From Theocolax elegans (lineage: Eukaryota > Arthropoda > Insecta > Hymenoptera > Cerocephalidae): 64,000 nt of DNA. Each line of letters begins with the position of its first letter. Positions within the stretch are counted from its first letter, which is position 1. The stretch is from contig CM047426.1 of the NCBI GenBank assembly GCA_026168455.1, positions 49,361,589 through 49,425,588 of the forward strand. Reading direction: 5' to 3'. Below are positions 22,695-35,424 of this stretch, in pieces. The position numbers and the translations under genes are program-made. The notes beneath the pieces were generated by a model. That model searched no databases and was not told the DNA's origin. It worked only from the letters and a program-made list of their open reading frames with translations.

Positions 22695-23730
22695 GTATTT
22701 TGACGCGCTAAATCCGAATCGGAGGTTGGTTTTTTACTCATCAAGCAACCTAAATTTTTGAATATTTTCAACATTTCTTCGACAAGTTCCATAGTTCTCA
22801 CTCTTTTTATTCCCTAAGAAGTTCTCACATACAGATTTGAAACTTTGCCATGCAGCTTTCTCAATGGCAGTCATTTTTATGTTGAAATTTTTGTCTTCAA
22901 ATAGAGCACGATTTTGAGGGCCATCAAAAAGACCTTCTTTCACTTTAGCGTCGCTTATTGCGGGAAACTTTTCTCCTAAATACTTAAAACAATCGCCATC
23001 TTTATGCAGAGCTTTAACAAACTGTTTTACTAGACCAAGTTTGATATGAAGTGGAGGAAGGAGATACTTTGATGGGACAATCAATGGTAAACGTATAATG
23101 TTCTTCGATCCTGATTCAAAATCTGTTCTAGTCAACCATATTTTTTGAACATAGTGATTCTGCCTGTCCCTGCTATCCCACGAATACAAGAAGCAGGGAT
23201 TTTTAGTAAAATCTGATTGTTGTCCTAATATCATGGTTGCAATTTTAAGATCGCCACAAACTTTCCATTTGTTTCCATGTTACATTTTAAGCGATTTTAC
23301 AAGATTTTTTGACATTTTTTCTAGGTTGGGAGGATATAAAAGTCAACTACTCACCAGATCTCATTTATACGCCTAAAATTCACGTGAACCATACATGATA
23401 CATTTACAAAAAAATGTATTGCAACAAAATTATGCTCTTAAATGCAAATTTTCACGATTTTTCGTAGTTTTTCTCGATTTTGCATAGGTTTTCACCATTT
23501 TTTCACACTTTCAAGGGCGTACGGGTACAATAAACCCTGAATTCAAATTCTGCGCATCAAAATATATAAAAATAGTGTATAATACTCTTATACAAAATTT
23601 TTTTGTCTTTAACCCACGCACTTAAATACGATTTTCAGTGATTTTTCACAGTTTTTCGCGATTTAAAAAAAATTTTGGTGGTGTTTACGTAAAACCAACC
23701 TCGGATTCGGATTTAGCGCGTCAAAATATA
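22695..23730 (-). mobile_element. DNA-transposon-like element with imperfect terminal repeats
   Basis: The ends at 22695-22736 and 23689-23730 are reverse complements, sharing TTTGACGCGCTAAATCCGA and an AACCAACCTC block. Between them the minus strand encodes the protein fragment at 22734-23234. An internal degenerate repeat of the right-end unit (TGCGCATCAAAATATAT near 23550) is also visible. The element is internally deleted. Confidence 0.6.
22734..23234 (-). pseudogene. Arthropod transposon-associated protein fragment
   Basis: A 166-codon minus-strand frame contains LLPPLHIKLGLVKQFVKAL, FKYLGEKFPAIS, AKVKEGLFDGPQNR and a later AWQSFKSVCENFLGNKKSENY. From general knowledge this motif set recurs in many copies in arthropod genomes in uncharacterised transposon-associated proteins; I cannot name the superfamily. 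It ends at a stop shortly after the NY motif, where longer relatives continue, so it is truncated. The enclosing terminal repeats support a DNA transposon origin. Confidence 0.65.
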
Positions 23731-24800
23731 TACACACAAAGAAATTTCGGCATTGGGAGATCCCAACCTAACTTGCAATTCCGTATTCCCAAATAATAGT
23801 AATTCTGAAATAACAAATAAGAGGTCGGTTAATTGAAAGACTATCCGGATTAAGGTGCTTCAATCATGAGAGCTCTGCGCTCCCAAGTTGGAATTACCGC
23901 TATTGAGTGGTGAGTTCAATATTGTAGAACCCGTATTGGGCACTATAAATGCCTATCATTGTAATTTGAAGGTTATAATATACTTCATCGTATACAGGTA
24001 TTATACATACAAATATTTTATTTTGTAATACAATCATTCTTGGGTTTACTGCACTCAAAACAAAAGATGTATACACTTCAAATACAACTCGTATTTCTTT
24101 AACCCTGACTTGGGCACGCCACGCTCCCAACTCTGGCATACAGTGTTACGGAGGGGGAATGAGAGAATTGAATGATTCTTGGTGTTCAGTTACGCCCAGC
24201 TTAGGTATACTTTTTTTAGTAATGAGCCACATTTTATAATGATTCAGCATTTTATAAATAAATACATAAACAATTATTATTTTATCTAATACAAGGGTGT
24301 TAGTTTTTTGTAAAGTACTTTTTTGTAAACTTTTTGTAAAGTATTTCTTACGTAGAACATTATCGAACAAATAGAAAAAAAAAAAATTCGCAAGTTACAA
24401 TTGAAATAAAGCAAGCATTAATGGACACTTTTTCTCTAAAATTATTCTTGCGAAAAAAAAATTGTAGTTTTATTTCACTAAAATAATAATTGCGAGTTTT
24501 TCGACGATTACATACAAGTATATTAAACGAAGCAACTATGAAGCATAGAGTATAGTAAAATAGAAATCTCCTTTACCATACAATTAAAATTTAACAATTA
24601 ATAAATAAATAATTTCTTTTACTTCAATACACTGCACAAATACGTACAGTTCTATTTGAAGTAAATATTTTCTGCATTGTTAAAGTATTTATATTATTTT
24701 AGTAAATACTCAATGGATTTAAAATTTATAATATATTTTTAACTTTAAATTTTATTAGTTTTAAGAAATTAATTCTAAATTTATATAAAAAAGGAGCAGT
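23731..24800. other. No gene seen
   Basis: AT-rich DNA with low-complexity runs. Open frames at 23900-24370 (minus) show no domain or conserved spacing. Short A-runs and near-duplicates of TTTTTGTAAA around 24310-24345 are the only local structure. Confidence 0.5.
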
Positions 24801-25325
24801 AAAAAGTGCCAGACTCAAGGAATAGAATACCTGGTACAATTGCTCATAAAAAAGAAGATTTGGAAGAAGAAAGAAAAGAGACATATGCCGCAAAAGAAAA
24901 CTTTTAACACCAGTTGATCAATCGAACTCTAATTTTCAAGCAAAATCGAATGCTATACCACAAAACGAACAATTAGCAATATAAGTAAGAACCAACTGCG
25001 ATGCATTTCCATCAACACCTCTTTCTCTATCACGTGACAAAGCCATCCGAAAAATTAATAATCTTATGGAAGACTTGTCATGTGAGAGAGAGAAAGATAT
25101 ATTGTACACAAGCTGTCAAGCAGTATTTGTTTTCATTGCAATATTCACTTACTTTTAATTAAATTTAATGCTTATAATAATTATAATCATATAATATAGT
25201 ATATGATTTTCTTAATAAATAAAAAGGCTTTATTGATATCTACGAACAAACATTTTCTTGTAGCTGACGTTTCGGACGTTTTTTAGCCGTCCCTTATCAA
25301 GGCTATAAAAACAGATTAGCAAAAA
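24801..25325 (+). mobile_element. Penelope-like type 3 element, 5' part with antisense terminal repeat
   Basis: This segment matches 44157-44700 in inverse orientation. It holds a degraded copy of a charged frame (see 44317-44676) and, from 25200, a terminal repeat with AAAGGCTTTATTGAT and a hammerhead-like hairpin on the minus strand. The RT remnant at 25572 follows in the same orientation as the frame. The order (frame, inverted terminal repeat, RT) is similar to the inverted upstream repeat of the PLE at 58787-60145. Confidence 0.65.
25263..25302 (-). ncRNA. Decayed hammerhead-like motif (PLE type 3)
   Basis: On the minus strand TTGATAA is followed by GGGACG, a loop, CGTCC and GAAACGTC. 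The two halves of stem II pair, and GAAA follows as in hammerhead ribozymes. The expected core CTGATGA is altered at two positions, so activity is improbable. The same motif occurs on the plus strand at 44175-44214 and partly at 44793-44830. Confidence 0.5.
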
Positions 25326-25571
25326 AAAAAAAATATATATACTATTAAAATTTAAGCCCGCGATTTTTTCACATTAATATACACAATATTCTTATCAAAC
25401 AAAAAACGCAGAGATGCTAATCACATTCCGGATTCAGCAACATCTCTCCAAACGCACAAAACCACTACATTCATAAAAAAACCATAAATTATTTACAAAT
25501 ACCCAATTTTAAACAAATTATTAATTAACAAGTATAAAATTTTTTTTTTTTAACACTAAAACTAATTCACT

Positions 25572-25865
25572 GTGAAAACGATTTCACTGTCTGACTCGAT
25601 TTTTCACGAAGAAAATATTAAAATAATAACTAATTTCTTACAAAACACTAATTACCCACATGAATTTATTCAAAAATATATTAATAAAAGAATTTCACAC
25701 ATAAAAAATAACATTAATACTAATATTAGCATTAATTTAATAAACAGAAATCCAATTCGGAGACCAAGACTTGTTTTACCTTTTATTAAAGGACTAACTC
25801 CGAAATTTATTTATTTATTATTAACTCCAGACATTACAATATTTTACAATAAATGTATGCTATAG
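25572..25865 (+). pseudogene. Penelope-like reverse transcriptase, thumb fragment
   Basis: The 97-codon frame contains ISLSDSIFHEENIKIITNFL and YPHEFIQKYINKR, which align with LLSDSTFHQDNLNTVKKIL and YPKCFINNAINTR in the PLE at 59468-59971. This region lies C-terminal to the RT catalytic core in Penelope-like elements. Neither the catalytic motif nor the endonuclease is present. It follows the type 3 terminal repeat by about 250 bp. Confidence 0.75.
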
Positions 25866-26055
25866 AGGTGCACACTGCACCTGTACATAGGAACTTAACA
25901 CTATATCCTAATACTAAATTAACCTAATACTATATTTAATAAGAGTTTTGCAACTTGATCAGTATAACTAATATACTGTTTAGTGCATCACTGTTACATT
26001 TTTTTTTAAACTCTTTAAATTTTTTTTTAAATGCTCATATTATTGTTTAATATTA

Positions 26056-27126
26056 TTACTCTTTTAAACATTTTTTCCTTATTTTATACCAAAATCTTGT
26101 TAACATGGCTCTAGCAGTGGTGAACATTTCTCTTGACGCATTTCTGTTTCTTGCAAAAATAATTTTCTCGATGTTGTTTAGTCTTGCAGGGCAAGTGAGT
26201 CCAACCGCACAAGAGACTCTGTAATGTGAAAACATGTCCTGATGTTGTTTTGAAGAATCACATTTACATGCTGATGTAAATACTATATCATCTATAACTA
26301 CTAGATCTTTGTATTTAGGCTGCTGTTTCAGTGGGTAAACAGAATTTGTAAAAATTTGTTTTCCTCTTATTCCCTTATCAAAATAAAAAATTGCTTTATT
26401 CGATCCAATGTAGTTTAGATCTCCATAGGACATGCGGGAAGAGTTAACTTGCTGTAATTTCTTCCCTGGTGGATTAGTGACCTTCATATTTGTGGCATTA
26501 TCTTAAGCCATTTTGTCTATTTTAGTATATACTGATTCTATAGGATCATATTTTTCTTTTACAACTTCGTCTTTAACTTTGTTACATTCTGGTGTTTCTT
26601 TTACAAAATTTATGTATTTAAAATCAGGAACTACTCGATTAATTTTAGTTTCACAGACCTTATCAAATAGATGTTTTTTGTCTTTTTCCACTGTTTTATC
26701 CGGTATAGCTTTTTGTTTATCACTCAAACTCACCACGAGCTTTGCATCTGAAACTGCAACTGAAAGTTTATATGCCTCCTCAAGAAAGTTCATATTACTT
26801 ACTTCAGTTGCAATTAGAATTAAATTGCTGATATTTTCTATTTTTTTCATTTTATTGTAGTTGTAATTAGATATTCTGCGATGCGATCGTTTGTAGTACT
26901 TGTTACATTTACCATATGTTCTAACATTAAGTAACAATTTGTCAAATACTGCCGCATCCTGTAGGACTTCCAATGCAAGATTTACACATCTAACAAATTT
27001 ATTATTTTTATCAGTTAAAAATGAATTAATTATTGAATTGTTTGCAATTACCTGATTTTTTTGACTAATTAACTTACAAAACCACATTTTTATTCGAGTA
27101 CAATCAATTTTTACTGAGTTATTCAT
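26056..27126 (-). pseudogene. Unrecognised 357-codon frame with one internal stop
   Basis: One minus-strand frame is open from an ATG at 27126 to a stop at 26056, apart from a single TAA at 26503-26505. The first 207 codons are lysine- and valine-rich with mixed helices (for example LALEVLQDAAVFDKLLL). The last 143 or so are distinct: glycine- and aromatic-rich, then cysteines in an ACKCDSS...SCAVGLTCP arrangement and a basic tail. I do not recognise the family. It lies 37 bp downstream of the LINE RT end on the same strand, but LINEs do not normally carry a frame there. Alternatives are a host gene remnant, a second ORF of an unknown element, or a captured viral gene; none can be shown from sequence alone. 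Confidence 0.5.
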
Positions 27127-27162
27127 ACTAATTCTTTATACGTTTGTCTTGATCCAGTTTTT

Positions 27163-29050
27163 TTATTTTGCTTTTCTTACTTTAATATTATCTATATTTT
27201 TAAGTTCGTTTGGTAAGATATTGTAATGACTTACTGCTCTTATATAGCTGTTCTTTGAATTGAATTTGCTACATCGACGTGGCATTTGGATATTCCTATT
27301 TCTTGTTATACTTTTTGAGTTTTTATAAATTTCTTGCAATGTACTACAATAAAAACTAAGGGATTCAAAAATAAAAAGTTTGTCAATGTTCATTGGATTT
27401 TTATCGCTTATAAATTTATTTTTATTAATTATTTTAAGTAATCTATTTTATTGATTTTGTATTACAGATTTGTTATTTGCATATGCACCACCATAAGCTA
27501 TTATTCCGTAACGGATTATACTATGGTAAAAAGCATAATACAGTGTTTTGAGAGTATCAGTGGACATGATTTTAGCTATTTTGTGAAAAATAAAAGTTAG
27601 ATATTTCGTCTTTTTGTATACTCTATGTGCTTATCCCATCTCTCCTTATGGTTCACAAAAGTTAAATATACTGTTTTATCAATATTAAGTGAAAGTTTGT
27701 TAAGTGCTAGCCAATTTGCTATTTTATTAAGATTTGAGTTCATAATTGTTTCTAGTTCTTTCTAACTATTGCTTGTTGATATTACTGCAGTGTCATCAGC
27801 ATAAGATAATATTGTATTATCTGGCATTGCTGTCAATAGATCATTTATATATATAATAAAAAAGAATGGTCCTAAAATTGTGCCCTGAGGTACTTGAGTT
27901 GTTATTTTCTCATATACACTATATGTATCATTTATTTTTACTCTTTGTTCCCTATTACTTAGATAACTTTTTATCAACTTCTGCGCTTTACCCCTAATTC
28001 CGTACCTATATAATTTAACCAACAAAATAGTATGGTTAGCAGTATCAAAAGCTTTGGCTAAATCAAGGAAAGTTATTGCTATTGGAGCGTTTGAATCTAG
28101 GTTATTGTACATTATGTTGGGTATGTAGTTTAATGCATCCTTAGTACTTTTGTTTTTCCTAAAACCATATTGGTTGTTTGCCAGTATGTTACTGCCATTT
28201 ATAAACTTAATTAATCAAGTGAATATAATTTTTTCGAAAATTTTTGAAATAAGCGAAATAGGTCTATAATTTGTTATTTTATGTTTCTCGCTACTTTTGT
28301 GAATCGGAATTATTTCTGCTGTTTTTAGTGCACTTGGCCAAGTAGTTTTTTCTATACATAAATTTATGACATGTACTAATGGTAATATTAAAAAATGAGA
28401 TAGCCATTTTATTGTTTTTGCATTAATATTATCTACTCCTCCATTTTTATTCTTTAAATTTATTATTATATTTTCGATTTCATATGCATATGTGGGTGTA
28501 ATAAAAATGCTATTTAAATTGAGTTGTGGCAATTTTAAATTTTATCGCTTAAACTTTTACCTATATTAGTAAAAAATTTGTTCATATTATTAGCAATTCG
28601 TGTAGAATTACTTATCTTCTCATTGTTTTCATTTCATTGTTCTTATATTCTTGTATTTGTTCTTTTTCATATAATTCTTTGGCTTTGTTTATAATTTTAT
28701 CTAGTACTTTAGTATAATTTCTATAGTAAAACTTATTATCTAAGCTAGGATTTTTTTCCAAAATAAATATAAACTTTCTTTAGTTTTACAGCATATCATT
28801 ACTGCACTTGTAATCCACCTATTTCTAGGATTTAATTTATTCTTATTTTTATTTATCTTTATACTCTGTTTAACTTTATTTATACAATTTTGTTTTTCTT
28901 CAATTATAGAATTTGTTGCAATATTTGGATCCTGCATATTTAAAATTTCCGTCTAATTTTCGTTGTTAGCTATTTTGATTAATTTAGTATAATCAATCAT
29001 TTTAATAGTATTATTCATCTTTGATTTTCTAATTTTTCCTATAGTCATAA
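27163..29050 (-). pseudogene. Jockey/CR1-like LINE reverse transcriptase
   Basis: On the minus strand the order is a pre-RT segment (NPRNRWITSAV, 28740-28937), an RT N-terminal block with IIPIHKSSEKHKITNYRPIS (28215-28532), a central block with ITFLDLAKAFDTANH, QVPQGTILGPFFFIIYIND and the catalytic YADDTAVI (27762-28112), and a C-terminal MPRRCSKFNSKNSYIRA (27163-27393). These are the standard RT motifs of Jockey/CR1-type LINEs. Several stops and shifts separate the blocks. The endonuclease half is absent here, but a related endonuclease remnant lies at 38680-40960. The 3' end lacks an obvious poly-A. Confidence 0.92.
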
Positions 29051-29084
29051 TCAAAGGATAGTAATCATTAAAAGAGACAGTTAA

Positions 29085-31110
29085 AGTAAATGTGTTGTAG
29101 TTAAATGTTTCATTTTACTTTTTTGTAAGAAATAACCATTTATTAACGCATAAATGAAATGATAATTAAATATTTTTATTTTATTTTTCTTTTTTATTAA
29201 TTTATGAAAATTATACACTGATGTATTAATAAAAACACCTACTAGGAAAATGTCAACATTTACAAGTATGGTTTCCAATCACACTTTGAAAAATGTTATC
29301 TGTTAAAAAAATCTTTAATTATTACTCCCGTCCTATTTCTACTTATATTTTGCTTAAATTCCATAAAAAGTTTCTGCAATTGAAAGCACTGAAATCAAAC
29401 TGTAATCGACAAGTATTTTGAATCATGCAAAAATGTCTACCAATCTGAATACAGATTTTTTTTATTAAAAGTATCTTATACTTTTACTTCTCATTTCTGG
29501 TCCTGCCATGTCTTACAGTAATAAATAAATAATATTCTAATGATGTTAATTTGTGCAAAATTAATTTCTGCAAAACTAATAAAATGGACATTTCTTCTTT
29601 TTTATTCTTTTAAATAAAATAATACTTGCACCACAAATTATTTTATTAATAATAAATTATTGGTTTATAGTATACAGTCTTGTTTCCACGCGTGGGTCTT
29701 TACACTATTTAATAATAAGCCACAAGTCGCTTTGCATAATATATTAGGCCCCTTAAATTTTAAAATAAGATAATAGCTAAGATGTATGTAATGATACATA
29801 AAATGTAACATCAGTTAATATAGTCAGAATTAACACCTATATGAAGCGGTAACACCTATTAACCAACGGTGGTGCAAGTATTATTTTATTTAAAAGAATA
29901 AAAAAGAAGAAATGTCCATTTTATTCGTTTTGCAGAAATTAATTTTGCACAAGTTAACATCATTAGAATATTATTTATTTATTACTGTAAGACATGGCAG
30001 GACCAGAAATGAGAAGTAAAAGTATAAGATACTTTTAATAAAAAAAATCTGTATTCAGATTGGTAGACATTTTTGCATGATTCAAAATACTTGTCGATTA
30101 CAGTTTGATTTCAGTGCTTTCAATTGCAGAAACTTTTTACGAAGTTTAAGTAATATATATATAAATGTTTATTTAAAATATATATTTATGGTACCATTCA
30201 AAATATTTGTCGATTTCAGTTTGATTTCAGTTCTTTCAATTTGCGAAATTTTTTATATGTAATTTTTGTAATATTAAAAAAATGTTTAATTAAAATTCAA
30301 AGAAATAGATAAAATAAGGGAGTTAGAATTAAAATTATTTATTTATCAGATAACAATGTCAGATTCAATTGCAGTATTTATTTATCAGATAACAATTTTC
30401 ACAGTTTGATTAGAATAACAATACTTGCGGGTTTTGACACCTTCGTGGAAGGTGTTTTTGATTTCAGTACTTTCAATTGCAGAAAACTATTATGGAATAT
30501 AAGTTACATATAAAAAAGGTTATTATTCTATAAAATTGTTTATCTACTGATGTAAAGCACGGGAAGGATAGGCATTGTTTATTTAAAGAAAATTAAAAAA
30601 AAGAAGTTTCCTTTTTATCAGTTTTGTGGAAATTAATTAAAACTTTTTATAGAGTTTAAGCAAAATATATAAAAGTTTAATTAAAAAAAATTCAGTGTAT
30701 GGTATGGTAAAAAATACTTGTCGATTATTCCGCTTTGATTTCAGTACTTTCTATTGCAGAAACTTTTTGGAGTTTAAGCAAAAAAAATATATAAATATTC
30801 AATTAAAATTACTTGTCGATATTTGATTTTAGTACTTTCTATTGCAGAAACTTTTTATGGAGTTTAAACAAAATATAAGTAGAAATAGGATGGGAGTAAT
30901 AATTAAAGATTTTTTTATCAGATAACATTTTTCAAAGTGTGATTGGAAACCGTACTTGCAAATGTTGACATTTTCGTAGAAGGTGTTTTTATTAATACAT
31001 CAGTGTATAATTTTAATAAATTAATAAAAAAGAAAAATAAAATAAAAATATTTAATTATCATTTCATTTATGCGTTAAAAAAATGGGACATATCTAATAA
31101 TCACTTATTC
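29085..31110. repeat. Foldback structure built from repeat B
   Basis: Bases 29340-29640 are reverse-complementary to about 29870-30150 with a central 230 bp, and 29090-29350 to 30840-31090. The right arm has extra, imperfect tandem units around ACTTGTCGAT and GCAGAAACTTTTTA (30170-30850). Related single copies lie at 4130-5250, 36100-36960 and 53730-53890. No transposase is visible. This looks like the foldback form of the satellite-like family B. Confidence 0.75.
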
Positions 31111-31680
31111 AAAGAAAAATACAACTACGGTTAACAGTGAATTACGCCACCATACCATATATCCATTAGATAATATGTACAATGTATTTTTTTCTCTTCT
31201 TGACAAGTCACAATTAAACTTGCCTAGAATAAAGAATCATCGATTTATTCCTTAAATATAATTATGTAAATCAAATATATACTATATAGTTTAGATTACA
31301 ACTGGACTGGCACATGTAATAGAAAGTTTCTTCTCGAAGCGACTAAAATTTGCCCATTATTATATTATAACACATTTGTTTATGCTATATGTGGGACTAT
31401 ATATATTTCAGTTTATAGTTAGACTTAAGACAGAACCACAATTATTTACTTACACAAAATTTGTTTCATTAATTAAATCAATGACTCAATTACAGAATTA
31501 TCCTATGTTGGTACTGTCAATTCTTTCAATTCTTATATGAATGCAGCTCTCAGTACATATTGTTTTTGAATCATGTATAAGCTGCACTTATGCAAATACA
31601 AGTAATTAACCAGAGTCAAGTGAACAACTCCAGCGAATGAATACCATCAAACAAATAAGAAAAATCCTATGAAATAAATA
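31111..31680. other. No gene seen
   Basis: AT-rich sequence without recognisable frame, RNA or repeat. It separates two foldback structures. Confidence 0.5.
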
Positions 31681-31686
31681 TATATA

Positions 31687-33251
31687 CACTCCGCATCAAA
31701 ATTATCGCAACAAGATTTTTCACAGAAAAATTGTCATTTTTTAAATGCTTGTAGCTCGGTCAATTTTCATCGTATTGAGATCATTTTTTTTTTGTTTTGT
31801 AGAGAATTATGTGCACTTTGAGGAAAAAATAATGCCTAATAGCTGCGAGATAATGCCACATTGCTATATGTTACTCAGGCCTACCAACTTCTTTATCTTA
31901 ATCAACGCAATAGTTTGCACGTTTACCTGGATTACCAAAAATTTTTTTTCAAAAAACAACAAATACCACCTTAAAGTAGACTTTTTAACGAGTATTTTAT
32001 AAAACAAGTCGACCCTCTACGACTTTTTCTGACCGAGTTATGCCATTTTAAAGATCTTCCTATGTTTTAGTCAAATACTGCCAACATCAGCATTACCCGA
32101 TGCGTACCGCGAGGAGGTTGTTGGTCGGACTTACGCATCATTGTGGCCCTGAAAAGGGCCGATTGAGTGAACCGTTTCTTACATTAAGGACCCCGCGGTC
32201 TGAATCCCCTGCAAAACAAAAAAAAATTATCTCATTGCGATTAAAATTGATCGAATTACAAGCATTCGAAAAATGGCCATGTTTCAAATGCTTGTAATTT
32301 AATCAATTTTCATTGTATTGAGATAATCTTTCTTGTCTTGTAGGGATTATGTGTTCTTTCAGGATAGCATGAATCCTAATAGCAACTACTACTAAATTAT
32401 CAGGTTACATTTAAAACAAATTCGTGCCCCGAGAACTATCTTAAAACCTCATAAACAAAGAAACCATATTGCTATTCGTTATTTTTTTTAAATTAACCCA
32501 TGAAAAGTGTAACTTTATTTAAAATTACACCTCTACATTTTCGGTACATATAACAATGCATCTCCATACTTTCGGTAAAATTATCAACTCTACCAACAAA
32601 TCAATTAAAAAATAAAGCAAAAATTTACGCCGGGATACTGGTCAAAAGTTAAGGCGAAAGCTCATTCAGCATTAATTTTGCTATACAGAGTACATAGCAA
32701 CTAAAAATTTGGAGTCAAAAAATACTGCGGAAGTGACGAGCCTTGGGGTCCCTAATGAAAGAAACGGTTCACACAATCGGTCCTTTTCAGGGCCACAATG
32801 ATGCGTAAGTCCGACCAACAACCTCCTCGCGGTACGCATCGGGTAATGCTGATGTTGGCGGTATTTGACTAAAACATAGGAAGATCTTTAAAATGGCATA
32901 ACTCGGTCAGAAAAAGTCGTAGAGGGTCAACTTGTTTTATAAAATACTCGTTAAAAAGTCTACTTTAAGGTGGTATTTGTTGTTTTTTGAAAAAAAATTT
33001 TTGGTAATCCAGGTAAACGTGCAAACTATTGCGTTGATTAAGAAAAAGAAGTTGTTAGGCCTGATTAACATATAGCAATGTGGCATTATCTCGCAGCTAT
33101 TAGGCATTATTTTTTCCTCAAAGTGCACATAATTCTCTACAAAACAAAAAAAAATGATCTCAATACGATGAAAATTGACCGAGCTATAAGCATTTAAAAA
33201 ATGACAATTTTTCGGTGAAAAATCTTGTTGCGATAATTTTGATGCGGAGTG
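31687..33251. mobile_element. Foldback element 1 (TA-flanked, 0.5 kb arms)
   Basis: The ends read CACTCCGCATCAAAATTATC and its reverse complement, with TA on both outer sides. Arms extend to about 32203 and from about 32740, so each is roughly 515 bp. The central 530 bp has a smaller palindrome near 32210-32340 made of the same arm-end motif (AATGCTTGTA). TA flanks and long inverted ends are compatible with a non-autonomous Tc1/mariner-type foldback, which is an inference. No transposase frame is seen. Confidence 0.8.
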
Positions 33252-33275
33252 TATATCGTCGCCTTAGTGCAAGAA

Positions 33276-33530
33276 GGTTCCAATTCAAATTTTTCTTCAA
33301 AAAGGGTCCAATTCAAATATTTGTTTCAAAAAGGTTCCAATTCAAATTTTCGTTTCAAAAAGGTTCCAATTCAAATTTTCGTTTCAAAAAGGTTCCAATT
33401 CAAATTTTTGTTTCAAGAAGGTTCCAATTCAAATGATTATTTCAAAAAGGTTCCAATTCAAATGTTTATTTCAAAAAGGTTCCAATTCAAATGTTTCTTC
33501 AAGAAGGTTCCAATTAAATTGTCAACTTTG
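33276..33530 (+). repeat. 29-bp tandem array, left
   Basis: About nine units of a roughly 29-bp repeat built on AAGGTTCCAATTCAAAT plus a TTTCGTTTCAAA-like spacer. Because the unit length is not a multiple of three, frames on the plus strand give repeating peptides that should not be taken as proteins. Confidence 0.95.
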
Positions 33531-33792
33531 TTTCACTAAAAATCGTATTTAAGAAGACTAGCACGTTTACATTTAATAAAGCATTCAGATGGGCTGGTCT
33601 TCGTAAATCACGACGATATAAAAAAATGAAAATAATTTTTACTTCCGTATGAAAATATTCTGTTTATTATTTAAATTTCTTATTGTTAATAATATAAATA
33701 ATAAAAATTCTCGTCTTAGACAAGAATGTAGATTAGACTGGAAAATATAATCTAATATTTAAAATGCAATAAATAGATTATTCGTCGAATCG

Positions 33793-34314
33793 TTAAGGGG
33801 ATGTCGGAGCTATAGCCTCCATCAAAAGCCGCTCGATCTCACGGCTTCGAATGGCGCTGTAGTCAGGTGTCGATTTCTACGATAAACGTACTTAAAACAT
33901 AAATTATAAATTTTACAGTTACATAGAGCTGTTGAAAGATACTTTCCCCCCTAGCTATGACTAAACTTAAGGTAATTATAATATTACTCTTGGCAGCAAA
34001 TGTTTATTTTTTTAAAGAAATGTGAAATACGTCTCTTATTCAATGAATCTATATCTGCCGTAATGCTACACGCAATGTATTTCACATTTCTTTAAAAAAA
34101 TAAACATTTACTGCCAAGAGTAATATTACACTTACCTTAATTTTAGTTATAGCTAGGGGGGAAAGTATCTTTCAACAGCTCTATGTAGCTGCAAAATTTA
34201 TAATTTATGTTTTAAGTATGTTTATCGTAGAAATCGACACCTGACTACAGCGCCATTCGAAGCCGTGAGATCGAGCGGCTTTTGATGGAGGCTATAGCTC
34301 CGACATCCCCTTAA
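33793..34314. mobile_element. TTAA-flanked palindromic MITE
   Basis: GGGGATGTCGGAGCTATAGC (33797) and its complement at 34310 are bordered by TTAA on each side (33793-33796, 34311-34314). Arms of 234 bp (33797-34030 and 34077-34310) enclose a 46-bp loop. TTAA duplication is the hallmark of piggyBac-type integration, although the GGGG start is not the commonest piggyBac end. It is nested inside foldback element 2. Confidence 0.8.
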
Positions 34315-35424
34315 TACTGTAACTGTATAGTTCGAATTTACGCCCACTTATACCAATAAATATATCTTCACTGCCTATACGATTAAAATAACTTTATTGG
34401 CTTCGTAACAAATACATATTCCCAATTGCCTATACGAATATGAATATCCATCCGTAATATCCATCCATAAAACTACGACGCGCGTAGCGGGCTTTATCCA
34501 CTATTCCACTAGTACTATTAATACACTGCGAGACTTTTTCTCTGTAAAAGACAGTGCATAGCGAACACTGTACCCGCGTGACTAAATTCATCGTTAAAAC
34601 GCATGCGCGTTACTTTGAAAAACAAGTGCCCGATCACCGCGTTTTAAGATGTTGGCGAAAACTAAGATGTAAGGTGCTCTACATCAGAAAAGACGGTGTA
34701 GAGTGAACATTATACATACGATACTAAATTCATCGAAAAAATACATTGAAAAATTATAGGGGTGGTACATCTGACTGGTTACCGACGGAGCAAAAAAACT
34801 TAATTATTACAATTATTTAATACCACCTCCTTAAGCTGATAGAAATATAAATAAAATTCTCTTATACGTATTATAGCTTAAGCGATTTATGATTAATATA
34901 AACAAAATGTTTAATCAATACTATTATTAACTATATAAATATTGAATCATAATAAACCATGCCAAAAATATAATACAGTATTAATATTTTCAACTTTTTC
35001 TTCCATTATTTTTATTAAAGTTATTACATTTAATTTGCAAAATGTTTATGCAAAATTGTAATTCAATCAAGAATCTCTTGTAGCACTGGGAGTGCTAGCA
35101 GTGCATTAGAATTTTCATATATTCCTTTAATTTCAAATATTGAAACTGTTGGTAAAAATCATATAAATTATTTTCATTTTTTTATATCGTCGTGATTTAC
35201 GAAGACCGGCCCATCTGAATGCTTTATTAAATGTAAACGTGCTAGTCTTCTTAAATACGACGATATAATTCTTCAGCAAAAATTATTTTACGAAACCGCG
35301 AAAATATTTAGATAAAAATTTTCTAATAAGAAATGCCGAGAGTTATTGAAAAGGTATTAGGTGATCAAAATTTTTAGAGATTAAGGTGCAGTCACGATTT
35401 TTAGTGAAACAAAGTTGACAATTG

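Noticed and set aside
33276..33530. CRISPR-like array
   Set aside because: Units are contiguous tandem repeats without unique spacers, and the DNA is eukaryotic.
33215..33539. Repetitive proteins rich in FQFK or NSNF
   Set aside because: They are frame readings of the 29-bp tandem array, found in several frames and on both strands.
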